A stretch of 64,000 bases of DNA from an uncultured Oscillospiraceae bacterium (GTDB lineage: Bacteria; Bacillota; Clostridia; Oscillospirales; Acutalibacteraceae). Position numbers and translations under genes: made by a program. Positions 8,761-16,489 of the stretch are shown one piece after another. The notes under the pieces are model-generated. The model saw only the letters and a list, made by a program, of their open reading frames with translations. It searched no databases and was not told the DNA's origin. Each line of letters begins with the position of its first letter. Position 1 is the stretch's first letter. Where the stretch lies: the NCBI GenBank assembly GCA_900539165.1, contig UQAZ01000002.1, forward strand, positions 69,012 through 133,011. The letters run 5' to 3'.

Positions 8761-10398
8761 TTAGTACATACCGCCCTGTGAAGCTGCCGCCATAGCTGCT
8801 GCCTGTGCCGCATCTGCCTGAGGGTCTTTAATATCGGTAACAAGTGATTCGGTTGTAAGCACCATTGCAGCAACAGAAGCCGCATTTTGAAGTGCCGAAC
8901 GGGTTACCTTTGCAGGGTCAACAATTCCCTCCTCGAGCATATCAACATACTCACCGGTAGCAAAGTTATATCCCTTACCTGCTTCGCTGTTCTTAATCTT
9001 GTCGATAATAACCGAGCCTTCCTGACCGGCATTAGCGGCAATCTGGCGAACAGGCTCTTCAAGTGCCTTGAGAACGATATTAACGCCTGTTTTATAATCT
9101 GCGTCATCGGTATCAAGAAGTGCCTGAACAGCAGGAATTGCATTAATGAGAGCAACACCGCCGCCCGGTACGATACCCTCTTCAACAGCTGCCTTTGTAG
9201 CTGCAAGAGCGTCCTCAATACGAAGCTTCTTTTCTTTCATTTCTGTTTCGGTAGCTGCACCGACTTTAACGACTGCTACGCCGCCTGCCATCTTTGCGAG
9301 TCTTTCCTGAAGCTTTTCTCTGTCGAAATCAGAGGTTGAAGCCTCGATAGCAGTTTTAATCTGTGATGTTCTGGCTTTGATTGCCTCGCTGTCGCCTGCG
9401 CCGTCAACTATAATGGTATTTTCCTTAGTAACCTTAACCTGACGAGCCTGACCGAGCATAGCCATTGTTGTATCCTTCAACTCAAGACCGAGATCCGATG
9501 TAATAACCTGACCGCCTGTAAGAATAGCGATATCCTGAAGCATATCCTTTCTTCTGTCGCCGAAGCCCGGAGCCTTAACGCAAACGCAGGTAAAGGTACC
9601 ACGGAGCTTATTAAGAAGAATGGTCTGGAGAGCCTCACCCTCTACATCCTCGGCGATAATTACAAGCTTCTTGCCTGATTTAAGAACAGACTCGAGAAGC
9701 GGAAGAATGTCCTGAACGGTGGAAATCTTCTTATCGGTAATAAGAAGCATAGCATCGTCGATAACAGCCTCCATCTTATCGGTATCGGTAACCATATAAG
9801 GTGAAATATATCCACGGTCAAACTGCATACCGTCTACAACCTCGCAAACTGTATCGGCTGTCTTTGATTCCTCGATAGTGATAACGCCGTCTGCCGTTAC
9901 CTTATCCATAGCCTCTGCGATAAGTGAACCTACATATTCATCAGCGGCTGAAACAGTTGCTACACGAGCAATGTCCTTATTATCCGAAACAGCAACGCTC
10001 TGCTTTTTGATTGACTCAACAACTGCATCCACGGCACCCTTGATACCGTTTTTAACGGTCATCGGGTTTGCACCTGCGGCAACATTCTTCATACCCTCTC
10101 TTACAAGAGCCTGTGCAAGAAGTGTTGCGGTTGTTGTGCCGTCACCTGCATCGTCATTAGTCTTTGACGATACTTCCTTAACGAGCTGAGCGCCCATATT
10201 TTCAAATGCGTTATCAAGCTCGATTTCCTTAGCGATTGTAACACCGTCATTTGTAATAAGCGGTGAACCGTATTTTTTATCCAAAACTACATTTCTGCCC
10301 TTAGGGCCGAGTGTAATTTTAACTGTGTTTGCAAGCTTATCAATACCTGCCTGAAGAGCCTTGCGGGCTTCCTCGCCATAAATAATATCCTTAGCCAT
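8761..10398 (-). CDS. groEL: chaperonin GroEL (Hsp60)
   Basis: ATP-dependent folding chaperonin forming double heptameric rings with GroES. It has 545 residues, the family norm. The N-terminus has MAKDIIYGEEARKAL and LGPKGRNVVLDKKYG; the ATP-binding block NDDAGDGTTTATLLAQALV and the nucleotide motif EEGIVPGGGVALI are intact. The C-terminus ends ASQGGMY, a short version of the usual GGM tail. It follows groES by 17 bp in the same operon, with an AGGA-type site before the ATG. Regulated through the CIRCE operator upstream of groES. Confidence 0.98.
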   Translation of the reverse strand: MAKDIIYGEEARKALQAGIDKLANTVKITLGPKGRNVVLDKKYGSPLITNDGVTIAKEIELDNAFENMGAQLVKEVSSKTNDDAGDGTTTATLLAQALVREGMKNVAAGANPMTVKNGIKGAVDAVVESIKKQSVAVSDNKDIARVATVSAADEYVGSLIAEAMDKVTADGVITIEESKTADTVCEVVDGMQFDRGYISPYMVTDTDKMEAVIDDAMLLITDKKISTVQDILPLLESVLKSGKKLVIIAEDVEGEALQTILLNKLRGTFTCVCVKAPGFGDRRKDMLQDIAILTGGQVITSDLGLELKDTTMAMLGQARQVKVTKENTIIVDGAGDSEAIKARTSQIKTAIEASTSDFDREKLQERLAKMAGGVAVVKVGAATETEMKEKKLRIEDALAATKAAVEEGIVPGGGVALINAIPAVQALLDTDDADYKTGVNIVLKALEEPVRQIAANAGQEGSVIIDKIKNSEAGKGYNFATGEYVDMLEEGIVDPAKVTRSALQNAASVAAMVLTTESLVTDIKDPQADAAQAAAMAAASQGGMY

Positions 10399-10415
10399 AA
10401 TCTAAATTCCTCCCA

Positions 10416-10688
10416 TTACTCTACTACTGCAAGAATTTCTTTAACATCGGTAATAGTGTATTCTACACCGTCAAGCTTAACCTGTGTACCCGAATACTTA
10501 CTGATAATAACCTTATCGCCTACCGATACGGTCATTGGATTTTCGTCTGTGCCGGGTCCTACGGCAACTACCTCGCTGATTTCAGGCTTTTCCTGTGCGG
10601 AAGCCGCAAGAATAAGTCCCGATGCTGTTGTTTCCTCTGCCTCGACAGCTTTCAATAATACTCTGTCTGCAAGTGGTTTAATAGTCAT
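10416..10688 (-). CDS. groES: co-chaperonin GroES (Hsp10)
   Basis: Caps GroEL rings during folding. It has 90 residues and begins MTIKPLADRVLLKAVEAEE; the mobile-loop region is TASGLILAASAQEKPE, followed by the conserved VGDKVIISKYSGT. A longer in-frame reading starts upstream, but the ATG at 10688 has a GAGGTGA site immediately before it and matches the family length. Promoter and CIRCE operator lie directly upstream, so it is a heat-shock gene under HrcA control. Confidence 0.97.
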   Translation of the reverse strand: MTIKPLADRVLLKAVEAEETTASGLILAASAQEKPEISEVVAVGPGTDENPMTVSVGDKVIISKYSGTQVKLDGVEYTITDVKEILAVVE

Positions 10689-10722
10689 AATATCACCTCG
10701 TAATAAATTAACAAATTTAATA

Positions 10723-10749
10723 TTAGCACTCTGCATACCTAAGTGCTAA
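10723..10749 (-). promoter_or_regulatory. CIRCE operator (HrcA binding site)
   Basis: TTAGCACTC, 9-base spacer, AAGTGCTAA: matches the CIRCE consensus at 17 of 18 arm positions. It is located between the groES promoter and start codon, as in other Firmicutes. Confidence 0.95.
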
Positions 10750-10754
10750 TTACT

Positions 10755-10782
10755 ATTTTAGCAATTTTTCCCTAAAAGTCAA
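10755..10782 (-). promoter_or_regulatory. groES-groEL promoter
   Basis: Minus-strand TTGACT (10782-10777), 16-bp spacer, TAAAAT (10760-10755), immediately upstream of CIRCE, so the operator overlaps the expected transcription start. Confidence 0.75.
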
Positions 10783-10814
10783 TACCTTTAATAAATTATT
10801 CAAAAAATATACAT

Positions 10815-10860
10815 AAAAAACGAATATCGGGAGAATGAAACAATCGCACTCTCCCGATAA
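10815..10860 (-). terminator. terminator after the 263-residue membrane protein gene
   Basis: 10-bp perfect stem TATCGGGAGA / TCTCCCGATA with a T-rich stretch following on the minus strand. Confidence 0.75.
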
Positions 10861-10904
10861 GTATATGTAATTAATATTAAGATTTATACATAATAAATTC
10901 CGTT

Positions 10905-11696
10905 CTAAAAATCATAGTCGGAAACCATATCGTATGATTCATACACGCTGTCGTCACTGCTGTAAGCAGGTCTTGTATTATCGAGGGTAAGCTCCTCATC
11001 CAAGCCGTAAATCTGTAAATTGCCGTCCTTATCCCACGAGCAATTATAATCGTGATAATAAACGCTTCCATCTGCTCCGAAATACAAATCCAGATAAAGG
11101 TTATCCTTTTCATACACTCTGTTTTCGTATTCATTCTCGTTAAAATCTCTGACTGCATATCCGTCGGAATTGACAAAAGCGCCAAGCTCCTCGACAATCT
11201 TACCATCCTGATAATATGTAGGAACATAAATTCTGTCGGTAGGTATTCCGAAATAGCTCACCCATCTGCGAGTGTCGAATTTCACAACGCTGTATGCCTT
11301 ACCCTTTTTATCGTATACAACATATTTAACAGGATTAATCTTATACACAACAGTACTCGAATATAAAGAATAGTCATTTGCGACCTCTTTTGCCCTAAGC
11401 GGAACGAATACTACGCAGAGGCAAAGAATAAAAACAAACATAACGGAAAGCGCCGTTTTGCGTTTTGAATCAGTCTCAGTCTGTTTACCCTGACGGGCAT
11501 TAATTGCAAAGAACATAAGAAACGCAGGCAAGCCGAACAAAACAGAGAAAACCGTCCAAAACACAGGATTGTCCAAGTCTCTTCTTTTAGCATTAGAGTT
11601 TACTGCAAGAGCATAAAACACTCTCAGCAAAATAATTATAACAAAAAGAAGAATAAGCGAAACATAAACTCCGTTACCGATAATCATTTCAAGCAT
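10905..11696 (-). CDS. uncharacterised membrane protein (263 aa)
   Basis: I do not recognise a family. Three hydrophobic segments are visible: residues ~8-32, ~46-66 and ~83-101. A hydrophilic domain of about 160 residues follows, rich in Tyr and Asp and likely outside the membrane. That domain contains alternating hydrophobic/charged strands and an acidic Ser/Tyr-rich tail ending SYDMVSDYDF. It follows another membrane-protein gene by 12 bp on the same strand, and a strong terminator lies behind it. The pair probably functions together, but the sequence gives no activity. Confidence 0.75.
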   Translation of the reverse strand: MLEMIIGNGVYVSLILLFVIIILLRVFYALAVNSNAKRRDLDNPVFWTVFSVLFGLPAFLMFFAINARQGKQTETDSKRKTALSVMFVFILCLCVVFVPLRAKEVANDYSLYSSTVVYKINPVKYVVYDKKGKAYSVVKFDTRRWVSYFGIPTDRIYVPTYYQDGKIVEELGAFVNSDGYAVRDFNENEYENRVYEKDNLYLDLYFGADGSVYYHDYNCSWDKDGNLQIYGLDEELTLDNTRPAYSSDDSVYESYDMVSDYDF

Positions 11697-11708
11697 AACC
11701 GTTCCTCC

Positions 11709-12341
11709 TTACACAATAATACCATATACAAACGAAATTACGCCAACCAGCCACACAACGGCAGGAACAATTCTAAAGCGTTCATAACCGAGCATAATCT
11801 GTGTGCGATTAGTCCCTTTTTCAACACTCTTACAATATGAGACAAAGGCAATTTGCACAAAGCACATAAAGAGCATAAACAGCAGTACAAAAATCACAAA
11901 TATTCTATACGGTGCAGAAAACGAAATTGCGTATGCTCTGTCAGCCGACGGACACAAAGCGTCGGTATAATCCCTCGCGTAGTAAATATTATAAAATGAG
12001 CTGAGTGGAATATAGGTTATTATATATGCCAATGCAGAAGCAAAGCCCAAAACGGCAGACGAAACAAGATGTGCCGTTTTATGAGATTTACAAAAAGCGT
12101 TATATATCACGAACATTAAACCGACGCAAAGGATAGGAAACAGATTAAGACAGCCAAGATAAAGTCCGTAAAACAACAAATCATTTTCAAGTTCGGCATT
12201 AATGTAAACAGCTCCGCCGTCACACACCATCATAAGAAAATTCAATGTCACATACAAAGCAAGAATCAAGCCGAAAAGGATATTTCCGACCAAGCCCAAA
12301 GCATTGGCAGTTCTTAACGATTTCTCCGTCTTGGGTTTCAT
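11709..12341 (-). CDS. uncharacterised multi-pass membrane protein (210 aa)
   Basis: About five hydrophobic helices: residues ~14-40, ~55-80, ~92-115, ~143-170 and ~188-208. The N-terminus is basic (MKPKTEKSLR). No catalytic or transporter signature is recognised. It starts 12 bp after the stop of the upstream RlmK/L-like gene and ends 12 bp before the next membrane protein, so all three are likely co-transcribed. Confidence 0.75.
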   Translation of the reverse strand: MKPKTEKSLRTANALGLVGNILFGLILALYVTLNFLMMVCDGGAVYINAELENDLLFYGLYLGCLNLFPILCVGLMFVIYNAFCKSHKTAHLVSSAVLGFASALAYIITYIPLSSFYNIYYARDYTDALCPSADRAYAISFSAPYRIFVIFVLLFMLFMCFVQIAFVSYCKSVEKGTNRTQIMLGYERFRIVPAVVWLVGVISFVYGIIV

Positions 12342-12353
12342 ACAATCTCCTCC

Positions 12354-13469
12354 TTACTTAAAATACATATAATATTGGCATTTAATCATACCGTTGTAGA
12401 GTTTACGGCGCTTGTCCGCTTTTCTGCCGAAGCATTTTTCAAATTCCTCATCGGGTGAAATAATACCGTAAGACCAACCTCTCTTTGATACAAATTTTTC
12501 GCCCATAATGCGATAAATCTTTTCTGCGGTACGAATATCGAGAAGTCGCTCACCGTAAGGCGGATTTGTAATCAGAGTGCCTCTCTCGGTAGTAGGATTA
12601 AAGCGAGCAATGTCACGAACGGATGCGTGAATGAATTTATCCACATTGATATTTTTCGCATTTTTCATTGTAAGTTCAATAGCGTTAGGGTCAATGTCAG
12701 AGCCGAAAGCAACAAAATCAACATCGGTTTTAATAAGGTCACGGCAGCGTTGTCTCTCGCTCATCCAAACCGATTCGGGAACAAAGCCCCAACGGTCAAC
12801 ATCAAAGTTTCTGTTAATGCCGGGGGCGATATTATTTGCAAGCATTGCGCCCTCGATAAGTACCGTTCCGCTTCCGCAGCAAGGGTCATACATAGTGTGA
12901 TAGTGGCGAAGCTGAGAAAGTCGGCACATAGCGGCGGCAAGCGTTTCTCTTATAGGTGCGTCATTACCCACCGGGCGATAACCTCTCTTATGAAGCCCTC
13001 TGCCCGAAGTGTCAAGCATTATCGTAACTTCGTCTTTCATTATGGAAAATTGCACCTGATGAATAGGTCCTGTTTCTTCAAACCACGAAATATTGTAATC
13101 ATCCTTTAAAGATTCAACGATTGCTTTTTTAATGATTTTTTGGCAATCGGGAACGGAATGCAAGGTTGAATTTATTGAGAAGCCTTTAACGGGAAATTCG
13201 TCACGAGAGCCGATAAATTCACTCCAAGGCAGCGCTCTGACCCCCTGAAACAGTTCCTCAAATGTTACTGCGTTGAACACATCAAGCACTATCAAAATTC
13301 TTTCGCTGTACCTTGACCAAATGTTTGCACGGGCAAGAATAGTCTCATCACCCTCGAAAAACACTCGTCCGTTTTCGGCAGAAACATTCTGTGCTTCCAT
13401 AAACCTAAGTTCCTCAGCCACAAGTCCCTCCAAGCCAAAAAGGCAAGTGGCAACCATTTTCATCATCAT
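12354..13469 (-). CDS. THUMP-domain class I SAM RNA methyltransferase (RlmK/L-like)
   Basis: Predicted 23S rRNA guanine-N2 methyltransferase of the RlmK/L (Bacillus YpsC) family, often misnamed N6-adenine DNA methylase. It has 371 residues. The N-terminal ~160 residues form the ferredoxin-like/THUMP RNA-binding part. The SAM-binding motif is YDPCCGSGTVLIEGA, followed by acidic SDIDPNAIE, and the catalytic motif NPPYGERL is near residue 303. Start at 13469 has AAGGAGT eight bases upstream. It follows divIC with a terminator between, so it begins its own unit. Confidence 0.85.
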   Translation of the reverse strand: MMMKMVATCLFGLEGLVAEELRFMEAQNVSAENGRVFFEGDETILARANIWSRYSERILIVLDVFNAVTFEELFQGVRALPWSEFIGSRDEFPVKGFSINSTLHSVPDCQKIIKKAIVESLKDDYNISWFEETGPIHQVQFSIMKDEVTIMLDTSGRGLHKRGYRPVGNDAPIRETLAAAMCRLSQLRHYHTMYDPCCGSGTVLIEGAMLANNIAPGINRNFDVDRWGFVPESVWMSERQRCRDLIKTDVDFVAFGSDIDPNAIELTMKNAKNINVDKFIHASVRDIARFNPTTERGTLITNPPYGERLLDIRTAEKIYRIMGEKFVSKRGWSYGIISPDEEFEKCFGRKADKRRKLYNGMIKCQYYMYFK

Positions 13470-13498
13470 ATATTTATACTCCTTAAATTCATACTAAC

Positions 13499-13525
13499 GA
13501 AAAAGAGGGCGTATTTGCGCCCTCA
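13499..13525 (-). terminator. terminator after yabP-yabQ-divIC
   Basis: Minus-strand 7-bp GC-rich stem GAGGGCG / CGCCCTC, 6-base loop, followed by TTTTT. Confidence 0.85.
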
Positions 13526-13542
13526 TCAACACAAGACATCAA

Positions 13543-13842
13543 TCAATTCACATCATAGAAATCTATCTCGTTTTCATTTACATAATTGTTTTCACGAGCT
13601 TTTTGCTCAAGATAATCTTTTTTATCATCCGAATCCAAAATTGATTTCAACTGACTGTTATCCTCTATTTGCTGTTCATACTGTGACTCAAGTTCCTGCT
13701 TTTGTGTACGCAGACGGCTGATGTCCGCCGCATTATCAGCGATACAATAGGAGCAGTAAATCAGTAAAGCAAGCGCAAGAATGCCTAAAACAATCATAGT
13801 AATTGTTTTTTTATTTGCCGTCTTTTCGGCTTTTACCTTCAC
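13543..13842 (-). CDS. divIC: septum formation initiator, DivIC/FtsB family
   Basis: Small bitopic membrane protein (99 residues) of the division-septum complex with FtsL and DivIB. A basic N-terminus (MKVKAEKTANKK) precedes one transmembrane helix at residues ~14-35. An extracellular coiled coil follows (LRTQKQELESQYEQQIEDNS). The segment YLEQKARENNYVNENEID matches the family's conserved region after the coil. It overlaps the end of yabQ by 32 bp. The order yabP-yabQ-divIC is that of Bacillus subtilis and supports the call. Confidence 0.85.
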   Translation of the reverse strand: MKVKAEKTANKKTITMIVLGILALALLIYCSYCIADNAADISRLRTQKQELESQYEQQIEDNSQLKSILDSDDKKDYLEQKARENNYVNENEIDFYDVN

Positions 13843-14242
13843 GGCTTACACCTCTTAACATTTTATTTTTCACCTTTATTATATTATATCCAACATAAGT
13901 ATTGCAAGCGTTTTTTATTTCTTTTTTGTAAGATAGGATATGAATGTTAAATTTTCTTAGTACGGCTACGATTTTTGTCTCGACTTTTGAGAACAACAGC
14001 GACGAAACAAGCATATAAAGACCGACGCCAAGAGCAAAAGAAAGCAGAAAATAATATCGCACATAGCCGTCGGAATAACCGACATAAAGGCAGAAAAAAG
14101 CAAGAGTGCAAGCCAAAACGCAAAGCACATCATTAATAAAAGTAAACAAATGAGACAACGAAGCCGTGGAAAAAATGCCTGCCAAACGGAGATAAAAGCC
14201 GCACGCAACACCGCAAAGAAAGAACGCAACAATCCCCTGCAT
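13811..14242 (-). CDS. yabQ: spore cortex protein YabQ
   Basis: Integral membrane protein required for spore cortex formation in Bacillus. It has 143 residues with about four hydrophobic helices in the first ~90 and a basic C-terminal tail. The start FFLCGVACGFYLRL and central FINDVLCVLACTLAFF fit the family pattern. The ATG overlaps the yabP stop by one base (TAATG), and the gene overlaps divIC. Expected in the mother-cell outer forespore membrane. Assignment rests on topology, neighbours and length. Confidence 0.85.
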   Translation of the reverse strand: MQGIVAFFLCGVACGFYLRLAGIFSTASLSHLFTFINDVLCVLACTLAFFCLYVGYSDGYVRYYFLLSFALGVGLYMLVSSLLFSKVETKIVAVLRKFNIHILSYKKEIKNACNTYVGYNIIKVKNKMLRGVSREGKSRKDGK

Positions 14243-14514
14243 TACGAAAAGAGCCTCTTGAAAAAGCCCTTGCCCTGAATATCCTCGGAATACACCAGGG
14301 CGGATATTTTTCCGTTAAGCACAAGCTCGCCCAGAGAAAGGTCGAGAGTTTTAATATTAAGATTCTCGCCTTTAATGAGCAAACGACCGCAGATTGTCAA
14401 AGCATTAATTTCATTTTCGTTATAATCGTCAACAGCCTTGACGCCGCAAATTTTAAGACATTTTCTATCCTCAAGCGATAGACAATGCCTTTTATTATCA
14501 ATGTTTTCAGTCAT
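14242..14514 (-). CDS. yabP: sporulation protein YabP
   Basis: Small sporulation protein (90 residues) of the YabP/YqfC family, beta-strand rich. The core pattern LSLEDRKCLKICGVKAVDDYNENEINALTI in residues ~13-43, then GRLLIKGENLNI, is typical. It is translationally coupled to yabQ. In Bacillus the operon is made in the mother cell under sigma-E; I could not mark that promoter with confidence. It indicates a spore-former. Confidence 0.87.
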   Translation of the reverse strand: MTENIDNKRHCLSLEDRKCLKICGVKAVDDYNENEINALTICGRLLIKGENLNIKTLDLSLGELVLNGKISALVYSEDIQGKGFFKRLFS

Positions 14515-14605
14515 AAAGCATCCCTCAAAAATATCTATGCAACCGTGAAAAAATTATGACAAAATAAGGTCCTGAAATTTTTTTCAAAAAAATTGTAAAT
14601 AATTC

Positions 14606-14634
14606 TTGACAAAGTGCGAATGATTTGATATACT
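14606..14634 (+). promoter_or_regulatory. promoter of tRNA-Leu(GAG)
   Basis: Consensus TTGACA (14606-14611), 17-bp spacer, TATACT (14629-14634), about 12 bp before the tRNA 5' end. Confidence 0.85.
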
Positions 14635-14646
14635 CATATGCGTTGA

Positions 14647-14731
14647 GCGAGAGTGGCGGAATCGGCAGACGCGCACGTTTGAGGGGCGTGTGGGGCGACT
14701 CGTACGGGTTCAAGTCCCGTCTCTCGCACCA
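14647..14731 (+). tRNA. tRNA-Leu(GAG), CCA encoded
   Basis: Class II tRNA with acceptor stem GCGAGAG / CTCTCGC, D-arm GGCGGAATCGGCAGACGC, anticodon loop TTGAGGG (anticodon GAG), a long variable arm, and T-arm ACGGG-TTCAAGT-CCCGT (14704-14720). Encoded CCA at 14729-14731. Its 3' end and terminator are duplicated 205 bp downstream. Confidence 0.96.
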
Positions 14732-14734
14732 AAA

Positions 14735-14769
14735 ATAAGCAGTAACCATTTGGTTGCTGCTTATTTTTT
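14735..14769 (+). terminator. terminator of tRNA-Leu(GAG)
   Basis: Stem AAGCAGTAACC / GGTTGCTGCTT (one G-T pair), 4-base loop, then TATTTTTT, directly after the tRNA CCA. Confidence 0.9.
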
Positions 14770-14784
14770 ATGTACGTACAGATG

Positions 14785-14936
14785 TGGACTTGAATCCGTC
14801 TTTATTTTCGGGGTCCCCGCAAAGCCCATAAGGCTTTGTGGGGAAAGGAGAAGCATACGCAGTGATTGTTGCATTATCACCTGTGATAATGTTTAATCAC
14901 GAAGTGTGCTTCGACGCAGTCCCGTCTCTCGCACCA
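14785..14936 (+). repeat. structured tRNA-Leu-associated element, copy 1
   Basis: Unrecognised structured repeat in the otherwise gene-free 14.73-15.15 kb interval. In order: a segment antisense to the T-arm of the preceding tRNA (14785-14799); the palindrome GGGGTCCCC; hairpin A, CCCCGCAAAGCC pairing GGCTTTGTGGGG; AAAGGAG; an outer stem GAAGCATAC / GTGTGCTTC enclosing GTGATT / AATCAC and an apical hairpin CATTATCAC / GTGATAATG; then TCGACGC; then a copy of the tRNA 3' end (14918-14936). The last part continues into a duplicated terminator, giving a 57-bp direct repeat of 14713-14769 with one mismatch. Shares architecture with copies at 48.6 and 48.8 kb. Confidence 0.8.
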
Positions 14937-14975
14937 AAAATAGGCAGTAACCATTTGGTTGCTGCTTATTTTTTT
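14937..14975 (+). terminator. duplicated tRNA-Leu terminator at the end of element copy 1
   Basis: Nearly identical to 14732-14769: stem GCAGTAACC / GGTTGCTGC followed by TTATTTTTTT. Part of the 57-bp direct repeat. Confidence 0.85.
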
Positions 14976-15151
14976 GTGCAATGACATAATGTTTTCAACA
15001 AAAAAGCAAACACGCAAAGCCTCGATGTAATGACTTTTATCAATATAAAAATAAAATTTGGCAATATGTAATATTTGTCTGTTGAAATTATTGTTATAAT
15101 ATGTTAAATTATTATTAGCATTTAATGCAATTTGGAGAGGATGTTGGACTT

Positions 15152-16489
15152 ATGAAGAAAAAGAAGTCTCTAAAAAAAGGATTGCATCTTTATGAAGGCA
15201 AGGAGCTTTCTAAGGACTTTCCTATCACGACAATCAAAGCTTCTTCGCAAATGATTTATCCTTTATCTCAGCACATCGGAAAACCGGCAAAGCCTATTGT
15301 TGCCGTTGGAGACGGGGTGCTTAAAGGACAGGTTATTGCAGAGGCTGACGGATTTGTCAGTGCACCTGTTCACAGCAGCGTGTCAGGTACCGTTAAGGGT
15401 ATCAAAAAATGTCTCACGGCTCGAAGCGAAAAGGTAATGTCAATCATTATCGAAAACGACTTTGAGTACAGAGAGGTTGAGGGCTTGGGCGTAAAGAGCG
15501 ACCCGAGCGAACTTACAAACGAGCAAATCATCGAAAAAATCAGAGATGCGGGTATCGTCGGATTAGGCGGTGCAGGCTTCCCTACTGCCGTAAAGCTTTC
15601 GCCGAAGAATGCCGATGAAATCGACACGGTTATCGTAAACGGTTGTGAATGTGAGCCTTATCTCACCGTCGATTACAGAGTTATGCTCGAAAAAGGTGAG
15701 CAAATCGTAAAGGCAATGCGTATGGTATCAAGACTGTTCCCGAATGCTAAAATAGTATTTGGCATTGAGGACAACAAGTCGGACTCCATCAAAGTTATCA
15801 AAGGTTTTATCAAGCCTGACGACAAGATGGACATTTGCCAGCTCAAAACGAAGTATCCGCAGGGCGGCGAGCGCTCTTTGATTTATGCTGTTACAGGCAG
15901 AAAAATCAATTCGCATATGCTTCCTGCCGACGCTAAGTGCATCGTGCTTAACGCTTCTACCGCTTACGCAATTTATAATGCACTTTATGAAAACCTGCCG
16001 CTTATTCACAGATATATGACTGTTACGGGCGAAGGCGTAAACAACTGCAACAACTTCAAAGTGCCTATCGGTATGTCACAAAAAGATGTAATTGAGGCAG
16101 CGGGCGGATTAAAGCCTGAGGTATGCAAGGTTATTGCAGGCGGACCTATGACAGGTTCTGCAATGAGTGACCTTGATGTTCCTGTTCAAAAGACATCATC
16201 GGGCATTTTGGCATTTACATTTGACGATGTGGCTGCAATGAAGCAGTCAAACTGTATTCACTGCGGCAAGTGTATGAGCGTTTGTCCGTCAAACCTCGTT
16301 CCGCAGATGTTATGCAAGGCGGTTAAGGAAAACAACACAGACAAATTCGAGGAGCTTGGCGGTATGGAATGTGTACAATGCGGTTGCTGTTCATATATTT
16401 GTCCTGCAAAGATTTCTCTTACAAGCCTCATTGTTATGGGTAAGGCTGATGTAAGAAGCAGGTCTATGAGAAACGGAGGAGCAAAATAA
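15152..16489 (+). CDS. rnfC: Rnf complex subunit RnfC
   Basis: Peripheral electron-entry subunit of the Rnf complex, which couples ferredoxin/NAD+ electron transfer to Na+ or H+ translocation. It has about 445 residues. The glycine-rich GLGGAGFPTAVK motif belongs to the FMN/NADH-binding domain, with VNGCECEPYLTVDYR after it. Two 4Fe-4S motifs lie near the C-terminus, CIHCGKCMSVCP and CVQCGCCSYICP. Several in-frame starts are possible; the ATG at 15152, about 11 bases after GGAGAGG, matches family length better than 15125. First gene of rnfCDGEAB; a TATAAT at 15095-15100 suggests a nearby promoter with a weak -35. Confidence 0.95.
   Translation: MKKKKSLKKGLHLYEGKELSKDFPITTIKASSQMIYPLSQHIGKPAKPIVAVGDGVLKGQVIAEADGFVSAPVHSSVSGTVKGIKKCLTARSEKVMSIIIENDFEYREVEGLGVKSDPSELTNEQIIEKIRDAGIVGLGGAGFPTAVKLSPKNADEIDTVIVNGCECEPYLTVDYRVMLEKGEQIVKAMRMVSRLFPNAKIVFGIEDNKSDSIKVIKGFIKPDDKMDICQLKTKYPQGGERSLIYAVTGRKINSHMLPADAKCIVLNASTAYAIYNALYENLPLIHRYMTVTGEGVNNCNNFKVPIGMSQKDVIEAAGGLKPEVCKVIAGGPMTGSAMSDLDVPVQKTSSGILAFTFDDVAAMKQSNCIHCGKCMSVCPSNLVPQMLCKAVKENNTDKFEELGGMECVQCGCCSYICPAKISLTSLIVMGKADVRSRSMRNGGAK

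Noticed and set aside
8887..10189. Several sizeable open frames on the plus strand opposite groEL
   Set aside because: They lie entirely antisense to a highly conserved chaperonin gene, lack ribosome sites and recognisable motifs, and arise from its codon bias.
14690..14896. Open frame running across tRNA-Leu(GAG) and the element
   Set aside because: It overlaps the tRNA and its terminator and has no ribosome site; the structural RNA explanation accounts for the sequence.
14785..14975. Decayed second tRNA-Leu gene
   Set aside because: Only the T-stem 3' strand, acceptor 3' strand and CCA are present; the rest is a hairpin array conserved with covariation at another locus, which decay would not produce.
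15060..15125. Rex operator upstream of rnfC (TTGTTATAATATGTTAAA)
   Set aside because: Only the left half matches the TTGTTAA-N4-TTAACAA consensus; the right half does not, and the sequence overlaps a plain TATAAT.
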